Notes under the pieces: model-generated | What the model saw: the letters and a program-made list of their open reading frames with translations, nothing else | Database searches by the model: none | Told to the model about the DNA's origin: nothing | In this document: piece after piece, positions 40,101 through 49,230 of the stretch | How the letters are laid out: every line of letters begins with the position of its first letter | Position numbering within the stretch: the first letter of the stretch is position 1 | Program-made: the position numbers and the translations under genes | Assembly: GCA_903772945.1 (NCBI GenBank) | Contig: CAICTM010000259.1 | Coordinates: forward strand, 19,518 to 83,517 | DNA: 64,000 bases | Direction: 5' to 3' | Source of the DNA: Seminavis robusta | Lineage: Eukaryota > Bacillariophyta > Bacillariophyceae > Naviculales > Naviculaceae

Positions 40101-41114
40101 GGGGACTTTTCACCAACAGGACCCTACGGTAAGATCATTTTTTGTGGTTGGAACTCGTCTTTACAATTCAGTTGCCTTATATGTTCTCTATCAACACAGG
40201 TGCAATATCTGATTGTGAGTTCTACATATAGCTCATGCTTTGAAGTGATGATTCAACCCTAACCATACATCTTAATCAACATGTTGCTTGGAAACAGGGG
40301 ATGTAAGCAGAGTGTCATACTTTGAAGGTGTAAGTAGTTATGATGGACAAATTGCTGGAATGGTTCAAGACAGTTGAAGTTGCAGCTCACTATTTACATT
40401 GATTGACAGCTGTTCCGATTCTGCTACACATTCAATGAGGACATATCTGGCTGGACAACCAGCAAAGTTACCACAATGAGGAGTACCTTTCGCCGTGCAA
40501 GTGCATTCAACCAAGACATCTCAAGTTGGGATGTGTCAAGCGTTACAACAATGGCTAATTTGTTTTTGAATGCAACATCTTTCAATGTTGATATATCGGG
40601 CTGGGATACAAGCCAGGTCACAACGTTGAATTCCATGTTTAAGGGTGCTACTTCCTTCGACATTGACATATCTGGATGGGATGTCAGTTCTGTTACTGGT
40701 GGGAATCTAGGGGATGGGTTTCAATCTGCCTTCAATGGCGCATCTTCATTCAACCAAGACTTGAACACATGGGGCTCCAAAATCACCAGTACAATAGTTC
40801 CTACAACATCAATGTTCACTGGAACCTCGTGTCCTAGCACAGCAGATCCAGACCTCTCTGCAAGTCCCAAGGGGCCTTTTTGCTCTTTTTTACCTACAAG
40901 TATGCCAAGTGATCTGCCTAGCAATGCCCCATCTTTGGAGCCATCTACGCTGCCAAGCATTAGTGCTGCTCCTTCCAGATTGCCCTCATCAAGCCCAATC
41001 ATTGCCCCTTCGTCCAAGCCCTCAGAGTCACCAAGCACAAGCCCCTCCAAGCTTCCGTCAGCCATCCCCAGCCTCTCCAACTGGCCATCAGATGCGCCTT
41101 CAATGGCACCATAG
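31175..41114 (+). CDS. Giant adhesin-like surface protein with Pro/Ser stalks and BspA/DUF285 repeats
   Basis: My model has eleven exons: 31175-31886, 32049-32349, 32482-38588, 38660-38674, 38760-38791, 38875-39036, 39133-39229, 39310-40128, 40200-40214, 40298-40329, 40410-41114. All junctions are GT-AG with matching phases; the total is about 3,000 codons. The N-terminus is acidic and probably cytosolic. An Ala/Gly-rich hydrophobic stretch at about 237-281 is the likely membrane anchor. Then follow a folded domain with Cys residues, a PSxxPSxx stalk (about 34630-35250), an unknown compact domain (35255-35600), a 126-bp repeat array, a five-residue NPSTA array, and a second stalk. Two modules of WDVSSV/FNxDISGWD repeats follow (BspA-like, DUF285). 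Predicted role: cell-surface adhesion or recognition. The frame is broken many times inside the 126-bp array only, by short deletions; I cannot tell assembly error from decay. Confidence 0.8.
31887..32048 (+). other. Intron 1 of adhesin-like gene
   Basis: 162 bp, GCAG|GTACG to CACACTAG|CTGCG, splitting an Ala codon inside the Ala-rich hydrophobic stretch. Confidence 0.85.
32350..32481 (+). other. Intron 2 of adhesin-like gene
   Basis: 132 bp, GAAGC|GTAAGA to TTGACCAG|AATC. Splicing gives TLEAIFRDLYNN in one frame; unspliced sequence stops at once. Confidence 0.85.
34630..35260 (+). repeat. Tetrapeptide PSxx stalk-coding array
   Basis: About 50 tetrapeptide units of the form PS(S/T/E/G/I)x, coded by 12-bp repeats built around CCAAGYNNN. 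Such Pro/Ser runs are usually extended and O-glycosylated. The frame is unbroken here, unlike the array at 35610-37430. Confidence 0.85.
35610..37430 (+). repeat. 126-bp tandem array coding a 42-residue Thr/Pro-rich unit, frame-broken
   Basis: Fifteen copies, judged by the CTTCTGTTCCC landmark (about 35627, 35752, 35873, 35995, 36117, 36235, 36359, 36485, 36608, 36730, 36851, 36975, 37096, 37219, 37344). An intact unit is 126 bp and codes VPTVTPGFPSAKPTTGTPT plus NPSMRPT and linkers. Spacings by hand are 118-126 bp; only one interval is full length and every other is short by 1-8 bp. None is longer. As a result no frame stays open through the array. Confidence 0.9.
37432..37650 (+). repeat. 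15-bp NPSTA array
   Basis: About fourteen copies of a 15-bp unit close to AACCCAAGCACTGCC, coding the pentapeptide NPSTA. A shortened unit near 37487 shifts the frame once. From about 37640 the frame is open again into the second stalk. Confidence 0.85.
37652..38510 (+). repeat. Second Pro/Ser/Thr stalk-coding array
   Basis: First TxSPSTGxPT decapeptides, then PSxxPSxx tetrapeptides with a PSDVPSTA triplicate near 38415-38485. It joins the NPSTA array to the first BspA-like module. The frame is unbroken. Confidence 0.8.
38517..40020 (+). repeat. BspA/DUF285-like module 1
   Basis: Begins with ADLDTAIGTNCDGDFSPTGPYG and ends before SSSQSPS. It contains about nine repeats with the WDxSSVxxFxxxFxxAxxFNxDI pattern, split over six exons including two of only 15 and 32 nt. 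Module 2 (40060-40880) has the same opening and the same first three introns in the same phases. Confidence 0.85.
40060..40880 (+). repeat. BspA/DUF285-like module 2
   Basis: Opens with LRAALGTNCDGDFSPTGPYG and repeats the 15-nt and 32-nt microexons of module 1. It has fewer repeats and ends, as module 1 does, with FNQDLN, then CPSTADPDLSASPKGPFC. It is a duplicate that kept its introns. Confidence 0.85.
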
Positions 41115-41626
41115 GATGTATCCTCCATTCCACCATCAAACGTGAGTGCCCTCACTTCTACTAAGAGCACCAGTCCTTCGGACACCCCTTCATCGTAGCA
41201 ATCAATGGAGCCATCGGATATGCCCTCAGTGGCGCCATCTCCTTAGATCTATGTTCATGATGTAGCTGTTTCGATGGATGTTCTGTCAAGTTGCTGAAGC
41301 ATTCACAGAATTGGATGGCTCACCAAAATCAGCTTGCGCTGCACGTGCATGTGGAAGTTGCTTTCATTCTGAGGGAGCTGGAAGCCTGCATCCAAGTTCA
41401 GCCTGACTGTTTCTATCTAGTGACTAAAAAGTGATACTATACCGGTAGACATGCCATTATTACTACTGCAGCATTCGCCTCCCACCTGGAAAGTCCAACT
41501 ATCCATGCATGGCGCGGGCTCGCAGTACTCCTGTATCCGGACACGAATCACTCCATAGCACTGCACACCTTCTGCAAAAATTGTCCTGATGTCTTCTACG
41601 GAACATGGTCAGCACACTGTAGCTGC
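41115..41626. other. 3' region with residual stalk codons
   Basis: After the TAG at 41112 the same frame continues as DVSSIPPSN, then PSDTPSS, TAG, QSMEPSDMPSVAPSP and TAG at about 41244. Stalk coding therefore extends past the stop and has been lost from the protein. The rest to 41626 shows no gene. Confidence 0.6.
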
Positions 41627-42310
41627 CTAAGGGCTGATCCAGTCGAGGAATCCACTTTGATTGTTCTTGTTGTTGCTGCTTTCGCTATTAATTCCGGCAG
41701 CAGCTCTGGCCGCCTTTCGTTGTCGCAGTAGGCATCCAAAGACGATTCCGTGTAGGGTCCAAAAGAAGGTTGTCAAAAAGACACAGACACTGAACTGCCC
41801 GTACCATCCATGTTCTTCTAGCTCTCGTCCTTCTTCGGTTTGAATCGCCCCCAATCCCGCGACGAGAATGAGCGTCAAAAAGGCCAAATGGGTAAAGACA
41901 AACAAGGCACCTTGTAGAGCTCCGAAGTCGGCGTTGCGTCCCAGGACAAAATTGCCATGAAGAATCATGGCCAGGAAAAGTGCCGTGGCATACACGTAGA
42001 CAAATATCACACTACCTCGACCCTGTGGTTCTTCTTCGTCGCCGCTGGCACCGTTGCCGCCAAACCACCACCAGGGCGTCTGATCGCCACTGCCTTGTTC
42101 GTTATTGCCGCCCCACCAATTGCCATTGGCATTATTATTGTTGTTGTTATTGTTGTTGTTGTCATTGTCGCCACCGCCTTCGCCGACATGAGTGGACCGT
42201 GCCACCGTCATGATGAGCAGAGGCAACAGCACCGTCGCAGCGGCCGCGACATTCCATCCCATCAAGAAGGAATCGGACTTGAGTTCACTCGAACTTGGGA
42301 TGCCAAACAT
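41627..42310 (-). CDS. Small four-helix membrane protein of unknown function
   Basis: Single-exon 227-residue protein. Four hydrophobic helices are seen: about 18-38 (GWNVAAAATVLLPLLIMTVA), 102-124 (SVIFVYVYATALFLAMIL), 132-155 and 170-195. The loop between helices 1 and 2 is low-complexity, with an Asn run and Trp/Gly-rich ends (NWWGGNN, TPWWWFGGN). The C-terminus is basic and polar. The pattern slightly recalls tetraspan proteins, but no motif decides it, so I leave it unnamed. The ATG at 42310 begins MFGIPSSSE. Confidence 0.75.
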   Translation of the reverse strand: MFGIPSSSELKSDSFLMGWNVAAAATVLLPLLIMTVARSTHVGEGGGDNDNNNNNNNNNNANGNWWGGNNEQGSGDQTPWWWFGGNGASGDEEEPQGRGSVIFVYVYATALFLAMILHGNFVLGRNADFGALQGALFVFTHLAFLTLILVAGLGAIQTEEGRELEEHGWYGQFSVCVFLTTFFWTLHGIVFGCLLRQRKAARAAAGINSESSNNKNNQSGFLDWISP

Positions 42311-43314
42311 GATTTACTTGTTATTGTAGCTAGCTAGCTAGCTGATGTTCTTTATTAGTGTTGACTCGAGTCTTCTTGCGTTTTGTGGCTTCGTGGTTTG
42401 GTATTTTGGCATTGGTCCTTGTGGGTCGTTCGCATCCATTTCTGTGAGTGGCACCGTTGGCGCACCACTTTCCTCCGTTTTCCACGATGCGAGCCGGAGG
42501 ATCCACATCTTTTTTCTCCATACTGTAGCAGCTCTTTGGTTTCTTTCATCTTTGCGGTTGCCTTGGCAAGGCATTGTTGTCTGCAATCTCTGCAATCTCT
42601 GCAATCTCTGCAATCTCATTGTTATTCCTGTGTCTTTTCCCGGCCCTTTTTTATTCCTTCTCCCATCAATTCTGGCCAGCCACCAAGCAGGCCCCGTCAT
42701 GGGTATCAATGAAACCCTACCGTACCGTACTCGATACTGCCTGGAAGACACTCTAAACTCACCGCTCTTCCAAGACAATGGGAGTTTAGATTAGGTAGAA
42801 TATCAAAGAATGACTCGCTCCACTCAGTGCCATTTTTGCGACGCTATTGTCTCTTGTTGCGGTAAACTGCTGCAAAAAGACACTCAAGTTCTGGCACCAA
42901 TGCTACTAACGCCATGGGCATTCCCACCCCATTCTGTACTGGAACAGAGTCAAGATCAATATGTCTAAATAGTGACACAATTTGGTACTGTAGGCACGAA
43001 ACCAACCCCATCGTAATGTGCCCTGCATCACCAACCATAGGCAATCTTCCTCTTGAAATTAGGTCACAGCTGCCTCCTGCCAATCACAACCTGCCAATGC
43101 TAGTCTATGCTGGTGGTACATGCTTTCAGACGAAACCAGCCTCCAATCGTTCGCCCAAGAGTTTCCACTACTAATATAGCACACTGAAGGGGGTCTACTA
43201 GTCTACAGAAGCCGGCAGAGGGCCAGAATGCTACATGTACTGATGGGAGGCACTATAGAGCCTTGAGATGAATCGACTCCAACTTCAAAACACAGCAACT
43301 AGGCGGCTTTAAAT
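42311..43314. other. Intergenic region between two minus-strand genes
   Basis: Overlapping frames on both strands at 42338-42794 are low-complexity and not convincing. A CTGCAATCT 9-mer is repeated four times at 42581-42616. A CTAGCTAGCTAGCTG run sits next to the small membrane-protein start (42329-42343). Nothing else is recognised. Confidence 0.45.
42581..42616. repeat. CTGCAATCT x4 tandem repeat
   Basis: Four exact 9-bp copies. No further meaning is seen. Confidence 0.9.
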
Positions 43315-45332
43315 TCACGTTGCCTCCTCAATACAATCCAACATGGGAGATCCCGGTCCTCGCATGACAACATTGGACATGTAGGCGGGTTCCTGCCCAA
43401 AGAAAAACTTGTCCGAGGGCTTGATTGCCGCGGAAGACATCTTCAGTCGTTCCAGTTGAACCGCAACTTCCGAACTCTGCAACAGCTCCGCGGCTTGCCT
43501 CGATCCCTGGGCACGAAGAATCTCGGCGGCCTTGGATCCTTCGGCACGGATCCTTTCTGCATCTCCTTCCGCTTTGGCCCGAACCATGGTAGCAATGGCT
43601 TCCGAATCCGCAGTGATCTTGCGAGTGACAGCCTCTGCTTCCGCGGCAACTTTCATGGCCTTGGCTTCTCCCCGAGCCTTGGTTTCCGATTCAAGTGCTT
43701 TGGCACTGGCAACCGCACCCGATGCCAAGGAGGCTGTCAGTTGGCTATCCACAGGGTTGGCGGAAATTACGTTGATGCTCAAGATTTGGACTCCGAACTT
43801 GCTCGTGACTTGATTGGCCTGGGCCACAGTCGCTGCCATTCGTTCCGTATCAAACATGGGGTTGTTCTCGCTCCTTTTGTTGGTTTGCGCCTCGTCTCTC
43901 ATTTCTGATTCTGGCTCATCTGCATCTCCTGCTGGCAAGCCAGATTCCTCCTTGGATTCCATCCTGCGCTTGGCTGCAGCAGCATGGTGAAAGGAGTCCG
44001 AGTAGTTGACGGAACCAATAAAGGCAGCCAAAGATGCAACTGCTTGCTTGAGAAGATCACTGCGAAGCTTGGTAATGTCGGCAGAAATGCTGTCCTGACC
44101 TGCGGCTGCCATGGTCTCTGCAGCCCTTGTCGCAGCAACCTTCACATCTTGGATTTGCCAGACGACTGTGCTCGAAACCGACATGATGATGTTGTCGGCG
44201 CTGATAGTCTGATGGGTCGTCGAAGCATCAGTGAAGTATCGTGAGCAAAATCACCTTTTAAATATTACAATCCGCCACCCAACCACACGAGTTCATGCAT
44301 ACTCACCTCAATTTCCTTCAAGTCACTGGTCTGGATCTTTTTGGTAATGAACTTTTCAAACTTCCACTTGGCATGGTTCAATAAATGAGTTGCCCCTCCA
44401 TCCAAGATGACTTGAGAGCCGTTGTTTTGTGTAATGGCCGCATACCCTTCGTTCACAGTGAGAATGGTGTACGGACCAATTTCAATGACGCGATTGTCCA
44501 GGTCGTACAATGCCTCGTATTGCAAAGCGGCATTAGTCCAGCTGTGAAGTCCAGGAGGAAGCAGCACTGGTTGTCCTCGTTCCACCGCATATCCCAGCTT
44601 GCCTTGTGGGACAATGACAATGGTACGGTTCCCATGCACCAGCACATTGGTTGGGTCTGCACGGTTGCGACGAGCGTCGCCTGCGGGAGTTCCAAGCAAC
44701 ACGGGAGCCCCTACTTTTTGAAGGAATGGATCCGTAATGTTGTGGATCCCAGGCTTGGCAAAGAGATACCTGTTTTCGCCGTCGATAAAGCGGCAGATTC
44801 CACCTGGTGGCACTGTCACTTCCGTGTTGAACGCTGCCTATATTCCAACAACCAAACGAGCGAACGTTAGATAATAGATCCAGCACCGGCACGTAGTAAT
44901 CGCAGGTAATACTTTGCTCTGTTGGAAGAATATGGTACTTACATATGACATGTAGCCACAGCCAGGGGTCCAATACACACCCCACAACATTCGTTTGTAA
45001 AAGTCGTTTGCGAGACTCGAGTTTGGCTCGAGGTCGTACGACTCGAATATTTCATCAAAGCTCTCCTTGCGATAGGACGTGTCGAGCAACCCATGGGCTT
45101 GTACAACTGCATAAGCTGGAGTGTCTTCACCTTGTCCCACAGCCGATGTTGACTTTGGTTTGTCCACATTGTTGGGCGCCTGTTCCAAAGGAAGGGGCTG
45201 CAATTTTGAAAAGCGAGGACAAAGCATCCTGTATGTGAGCACACGCAATGGGAAGAAAGAACGAAAAAGTCCAACAAGCTTGGTACAATCTGGCTGGAAT
45301 CAAGCAGTACTTACAGCAGTTTTCGCGGACAT
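43315..45332 (-). CDS. SPFH/Band 7 (stomatin/prohibitin/flotillin-like) domain protein
   Basis: Four exons in transcript order: 45332-45315, 45197-44943, 44837-44307, 44208-43315, giving about 565 residues. All introns are GT-AG (98-117 bp) in phase 0. The first exon codes only MSAKTA. The SPFH core is split over exons 3 and 4: a VPPGGICRFIDGENRYLFAK region, TILTVNEGYAAITQNNG, and after the join TISADNIIMSVSSTVVWQI followed by a Leu/Ala-rich segment. The C-terminal half is an Ala/Glu/Lys-rich helix (AEAEAVTRKITADSEAIATM) as in flotillins and stomatins. No strong membrane helix is visible. Family role: scaffold of membrane microdomains or protease regulation. Exon 2 uses the acceptor TTGCAG because it keeps the frame; an alternative start at an internal ATG near 45224 is possible. 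Confidence 0.85.
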
Positions 45333-46390
45333 GTTGTTCAGATAGAGAGTTGTTGTTGTTGTTGCTGCTTGGGAAATGATTTGTGTCAGCACCAAAGCCG
45401 TCTCTATTCGGCCAGCAGCTAGCCAGCTAGCTATACCGTGTGCACATGTATCGTTGCCAAAAGATTGATCGACGATCACTCCTCTCCTTTGTTTGTTGTT
45501 TTTGGCCACCAATACATTCATGGACGACTGTGATGTATCGCTTTCTTTTGGTGTTTAGATACGTGAACGCGAGTCAGCCGTGGACCACTTTATGCTTCAT
45601 TCGTGGTTGACTCCCACGCCCCAAAGCGGTGCGCCAAGCTCAACCTCCGTGGTGCTGGTGATGGTTGATGGTGAATGGTTGACGGATCTGATCTGACCAT
45701 CTCTGATTGTTGTTGGAGTGCAATAATTTCAGTTGCTTACTGCAGATGCATGCACAGCACAGCCAGAACTCAAGAAAGAAACATTGTTGAGACTAGTAAT
45801 GTTATACTACTACTACTACTACCTTTAGAGACGGCCACAATGCTGGCTGCAGTCCAGTCTCTGTTCCACATGCGACACCATTGGAAATGACGATGCAGAA
45901 TTCAACCGGAAGTATTGAAAACCAAAAAGCAGCTGCTGAAACAACCCGCCTTTTAATTTGAAGTGGATCTGAGCTATCGTATGGTCGATACCGGTACCGT
46001 ACCGGTAGCCGACTAATTCTAGTTATGCATACTTTCGTGGTACAGTATTCGTCTCTCATCAGCTTTCACAGCGCGCAACGAATATATTATCATAAATGAG
46101 ATTGTTTGCTGTCCACATACAAGGAGCTCATGAGCTAGCTGTCATTATTTCCGTGCCTGTACTAAACTAAAAATGCTTCAAGGAACCCGTTCCGAAAGCT
46201 TCTGAGTTGTGAGTCCCTTCCAGAATGAAGAGTTCCGAAACCTTTGAGCCCTTCTCTTGAGAAAAAACCAAGATCCAACGGTCATCTATCTTGCGAACAT
46301 CAACCGGGGCCACATCGAAGAGACATACAATCGAAGAGACAAAGAAAACACTAGTACAGTACCAGTAGTACTCAGCAAACAATAGACAAC
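45333..46390. promoter_or_regulatory. Divergent intergenic region (SPFH gene / NmrA-like gene)
   Basis: Must carry both promoters. It has a TTGTTG repeat next to the SPFH start, TACCGGTACCGTACCGGTA near 45990 and a TACTACTACTAC run near 45808. No gene or clear TATA box is seen. Confidence 0.45.
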
Positions 46391-47572
46391 ATGGCGGAAC
46401 CAGAGCAGCCACCGTCACCCGAGCAGCCACCGTCACCCGAGCAGCCACTACCATCCGGTGGTAGCGCTATTAGCAAAGGAAAAGAAGAAGAGGAGGAGAA
46501 AATGGTGATTGTGATCTGCGCAGTGACGGGATTTCAAGGCGAAGCGATTGTGGATCGTCTGGTTCAATCTAGTACTACTACTAGTGCTACTACTAGTACT
46601 AGTAGTAAGAAAATGGAAATTCGAGGTCTGACACGAGATGGCAACGGCCCGAAAGCGCAAGCCCTGATTGCGCAACATCCGGAAGACATCTTTACGTTGA
46701 TTCAAGTGGATTACAGTAGTCGCAAATCGTTGCGTCGTGCGTTTCAAGGTGCTCACAGTTTGTATTTGAATTGTCCCATGGCCATGACGGGACACGACCC
46801 ACAAGGGTACCAACGGTTGATTGATTGTGCCATTCAAGCCGGCATTCGTCACATTGTCTATTCGAGTCTCTTGCAATTGCCACACTCGTCGGAACAAAAT
46901 AATGAAGACTCGATTCCACCTCATTGGACAAGTGCGCGACACACCGAAGGCTATTTGGCCATTCGACAAGACGAAACCAAATTGGCATTTGACTATCACG
47001 TCCTCCGATTGGCCCCCCATTTCAATGATACGCTACAACTCAAATACGACAACAATGCCAACACAAGTGCCAGTGACAATAACGGCGTGACGTGGATTGC
47101 CTATCCGTGGCCACCGAGTATTCGAACGCCCACTGTGTCCGCCAAGGATGTGGCACGCATTGCCGTGGCACTATTGCTCCAACCCGATCGTCTTCCCAAT
47201 GGTGCCGTCGTTCCAGTCGCCACCGATTATGCCAATCCCCATGAAATGGCACAATACATGACACTCGCCATTGCTAATGCTAACGACACCAACAAAGACA
47301 CCAGTATTATTCAAGCCCATCAACCAATCCTCCTCAAACCACACGCCATGCTGTCGTACGAACAACAATGCCTCGTCGCCATGGGAGATTACCTCGCACA
47401 ACAACAATCCCAGTTTGGGATTGTCAAGGATGATTGGGGTAAAAAACAAACCAAACACAAGTACAAACTACAGGATATTCTATTGCAACAGCAATCGCAA
47501 GACAGCGAGGAACCGCTGGAAACCGTACAGGCATTTGTCCAACGTGTCTTTGGTGCCGGTCAAACCAAGTAG
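46391..47572 (+). CDS. NmrA-like NAD(P)-binding protein
   Basis: Single-exon 393-residue protein. After a repeated PEQPPSPEQPPS leader and an acidic Glu run, residues 38-57 form the first strand and dinucleotide loop (VIVICAVTGFQGEAIVDRL). Then come a basic IRGLTRD segment, an acidic strand IQVDYSS and HIVYSSLLQL, which all fit the NmrA/atypical short-chain dehydrogenase fold. The Tyr-x-x-x-Lys catalytic pair is not evident, as in NmrA-type redox sensors, so a regulatory or quinone/isoflavone-reductase-like role is possible. The start ATG lies in AACATGGCGG. No operon partner. Confidence 0.8.
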   Translation: MAEPEQPPSPEQPPSPEQPLPSGGSAISKGKEEEEEKMVIVICAVTGFQGEAIVDRLVQSSTTTSATTSTSSKKMEIRGLTRDGNGPKAQALIAQHPEDIFTLIQVDYSSRKSLRRAFQGAHSLYLNCPMAMTGHDPQGYQRLIDCAIQAGIRHIVYSSLLQLPHSSEQNNEDSIPPHWTSARHTEGYLAIRQDETKLAFDYHVLRLAPHFNDTLQLKYDNNANTSASDNNGVTWIAYPWPPSIRTPTVSAKDVARIAVALLLQPDRLPNGAVVPVATDYANPHEMAQYMTLAIANANDTNKDTSIIQAHQPILLKPHAMLSYEQQCLVAMGDYLAQQQSQFGIVKDDWGKKQTKHKYKLQDILLQQQSQDSEEPLETVQAFVQRVFGAGQTK

Positions 47573-48318
47573 TACATAATGCGGGCGATCGCAACGACGA
47601 CGACCGCTGCCTTTGGAAAAATGATTTTGGTATCTTTTAATTAAATAAGAAGGCATCTGGCTGGAGCTTGCTCGGGTTCCGAAAACCACAATTCGCTCGA
47701 TTTCAAACACCATATTACTGTACGGTACGGTAGCACTTGGCTTTTCCCCTTCTACATAGGTAGGTAGAATTATTGACCATTCCTTTGGCGTCATCTACTA
47801 CGGTAGGGAGGCGGTTGACCGATCGTTCCTACAGCGCCACCAGTACAGTACATCCTAGTTAGGCTTTTAAAATTATTCAAACCAATAGCTGCAAATAATA
47901 TACAATATCGTAACATTATCCTTTGATATATCACAAACAATAAACAAAAGCTGCCTATATATTCCGCATGATACCATACTGGACTTTTAAAATTGCCCAT
48001 TGCAACAAAGGGCCAACACACAAACACACTTTGGTCATGCACACGAAACACAGCTGCATGCCAACTCCGAATCACCCGAGGCAGCCAAGGCTTGTCGGAA
48101 CGGAACGAGGCCCTCGAAAAAGTTGAGCAGAAGTTCGTCAAACTCATCCAGTGGAAGGAAATGTGCACACAAATTGCTGTGAGTCTCAAACCTCACACCG
48201 AAATCAGTCCGATCGCGGCAATCCCCCACAAGAGCCGTATATACCAAATGATCTTTGACAGAGTCAATACAGCAGAATTGACAGACAACTGATACAGTGT
48301 ACTTGGACTAGCTTACAT
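47573..48318. other. Intergenic region
   Basis: Holds the 3' end of the NmrA-like gene and no recognised gene. The end of the stretch (48264-48316) is the second copy of the 16951-17003 repeat. Confidence 0.45.
48264..48316. repeat. Dispersed repeat segment, copy 2
   Basis: Close to 16951-17003, sharing GTCAATAC, ATTGACAGACA and TGATACAGTGTACTTGGA. It directly abuts the frame at 48319-49230. Confidence 0.6.
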
Positions 48319-49230
48319 TTATTTCATCCCCAAACCCACGTATACAACAAGGGTAAACTTTAAACAGTAAGCCCAAGTTAGCCTTCTTCTGTGCCGCCAC
48401 AGAAACTGGCCGCGATGTAGCCGAATGGCTTCGGCTCCTGCCCAGCCTCCCTCCACACCCTCTGGAGAGGGCCACATGGCCCCAGGGTTGCCATCCCACA
48501 TCAGATACATCAATGCCTGCAAACACGGCATCAGCGGCCTTTGCCTGTCAAGCTTGATTTCAAATGAGGTGCCATCTCCAGCAAACTTGTGTTGTTCGGC
48601 AGGACAGCCAAACTTTGTCAAGTCAAGCACTTGTTTGCATGGTGCGACCAACGGCTGGCAGTCTGCGGCAGCAAGGTTGATCAATTTCAGGAGTTTGTGT
48701 AGGCTGTTGTGCTCGACTGTGTTTTGGTGGATCTGGACACTGCCGGCATCTTGGAGCCGTGCCTGATGAAGTGATTTGTGCAGGGGTGGCAAAAGAGCTG
48801 TACTGCGAATGACAGGCAAAGCATATTGGCACATGCCAAGAAGAGCCTGAAAGTGCTTTGTTATGATCTCACCAGTGCAAAGAATACGATGAATCACATC
48901 ACGCATCTCTCCTACCATTGTAGCTCGAAGCTGCGTGGTCAAATCTGATGTATCCATTCGATGGCCGAGGATTTCCTGGCAGCTCCAGAAGGTAGAATAA
49001 TTATCTTTGGCTACGCAATAAGGTTTGACTATTCTTGAGGTCCCCATGGCGATCAGCTTTTCAACAGCGGTACTACGATACGGTATATAGTGATAGACGT
49101 GTTGCTTGCTACGGTACGAGCTAGTAGGCACAACAGACCACACAAGAGACAAGAGTGGCTTATTCTTGAGAGTAGAAGAGTGGAAAGTCCGTGGTGGATT
49201 TGCCTGCCGACAGCCAAAATAGGAAATCAC
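48319..49230 (-). pseudogene. Possible retroelement remnant (303-codon open frame)
   Basis: Open for 303 codons. The segment TKHFQALLGMCQYALPVIRS then LLPPLHKSLH resembles the connection region that follows reverse transcriptase in gypsy- or DIRS-type elements (FQxLLGxLxxA...PLxxxL). No reverse transcriptase catalytic motif is present, so it would be a fragment. I see no intact neighbouring gag or pol, and the repeat at 48264-48316 at its edge supports a mobile origin. It might also be a lineage-specific gene. Confidence 0.35.

Noticed and set aside
42338-42794. Overlapping genes on both strands
   Set aside because: Both frames are low-complexity, driven by the CTGCAATCT repeat, without recognisable domains.
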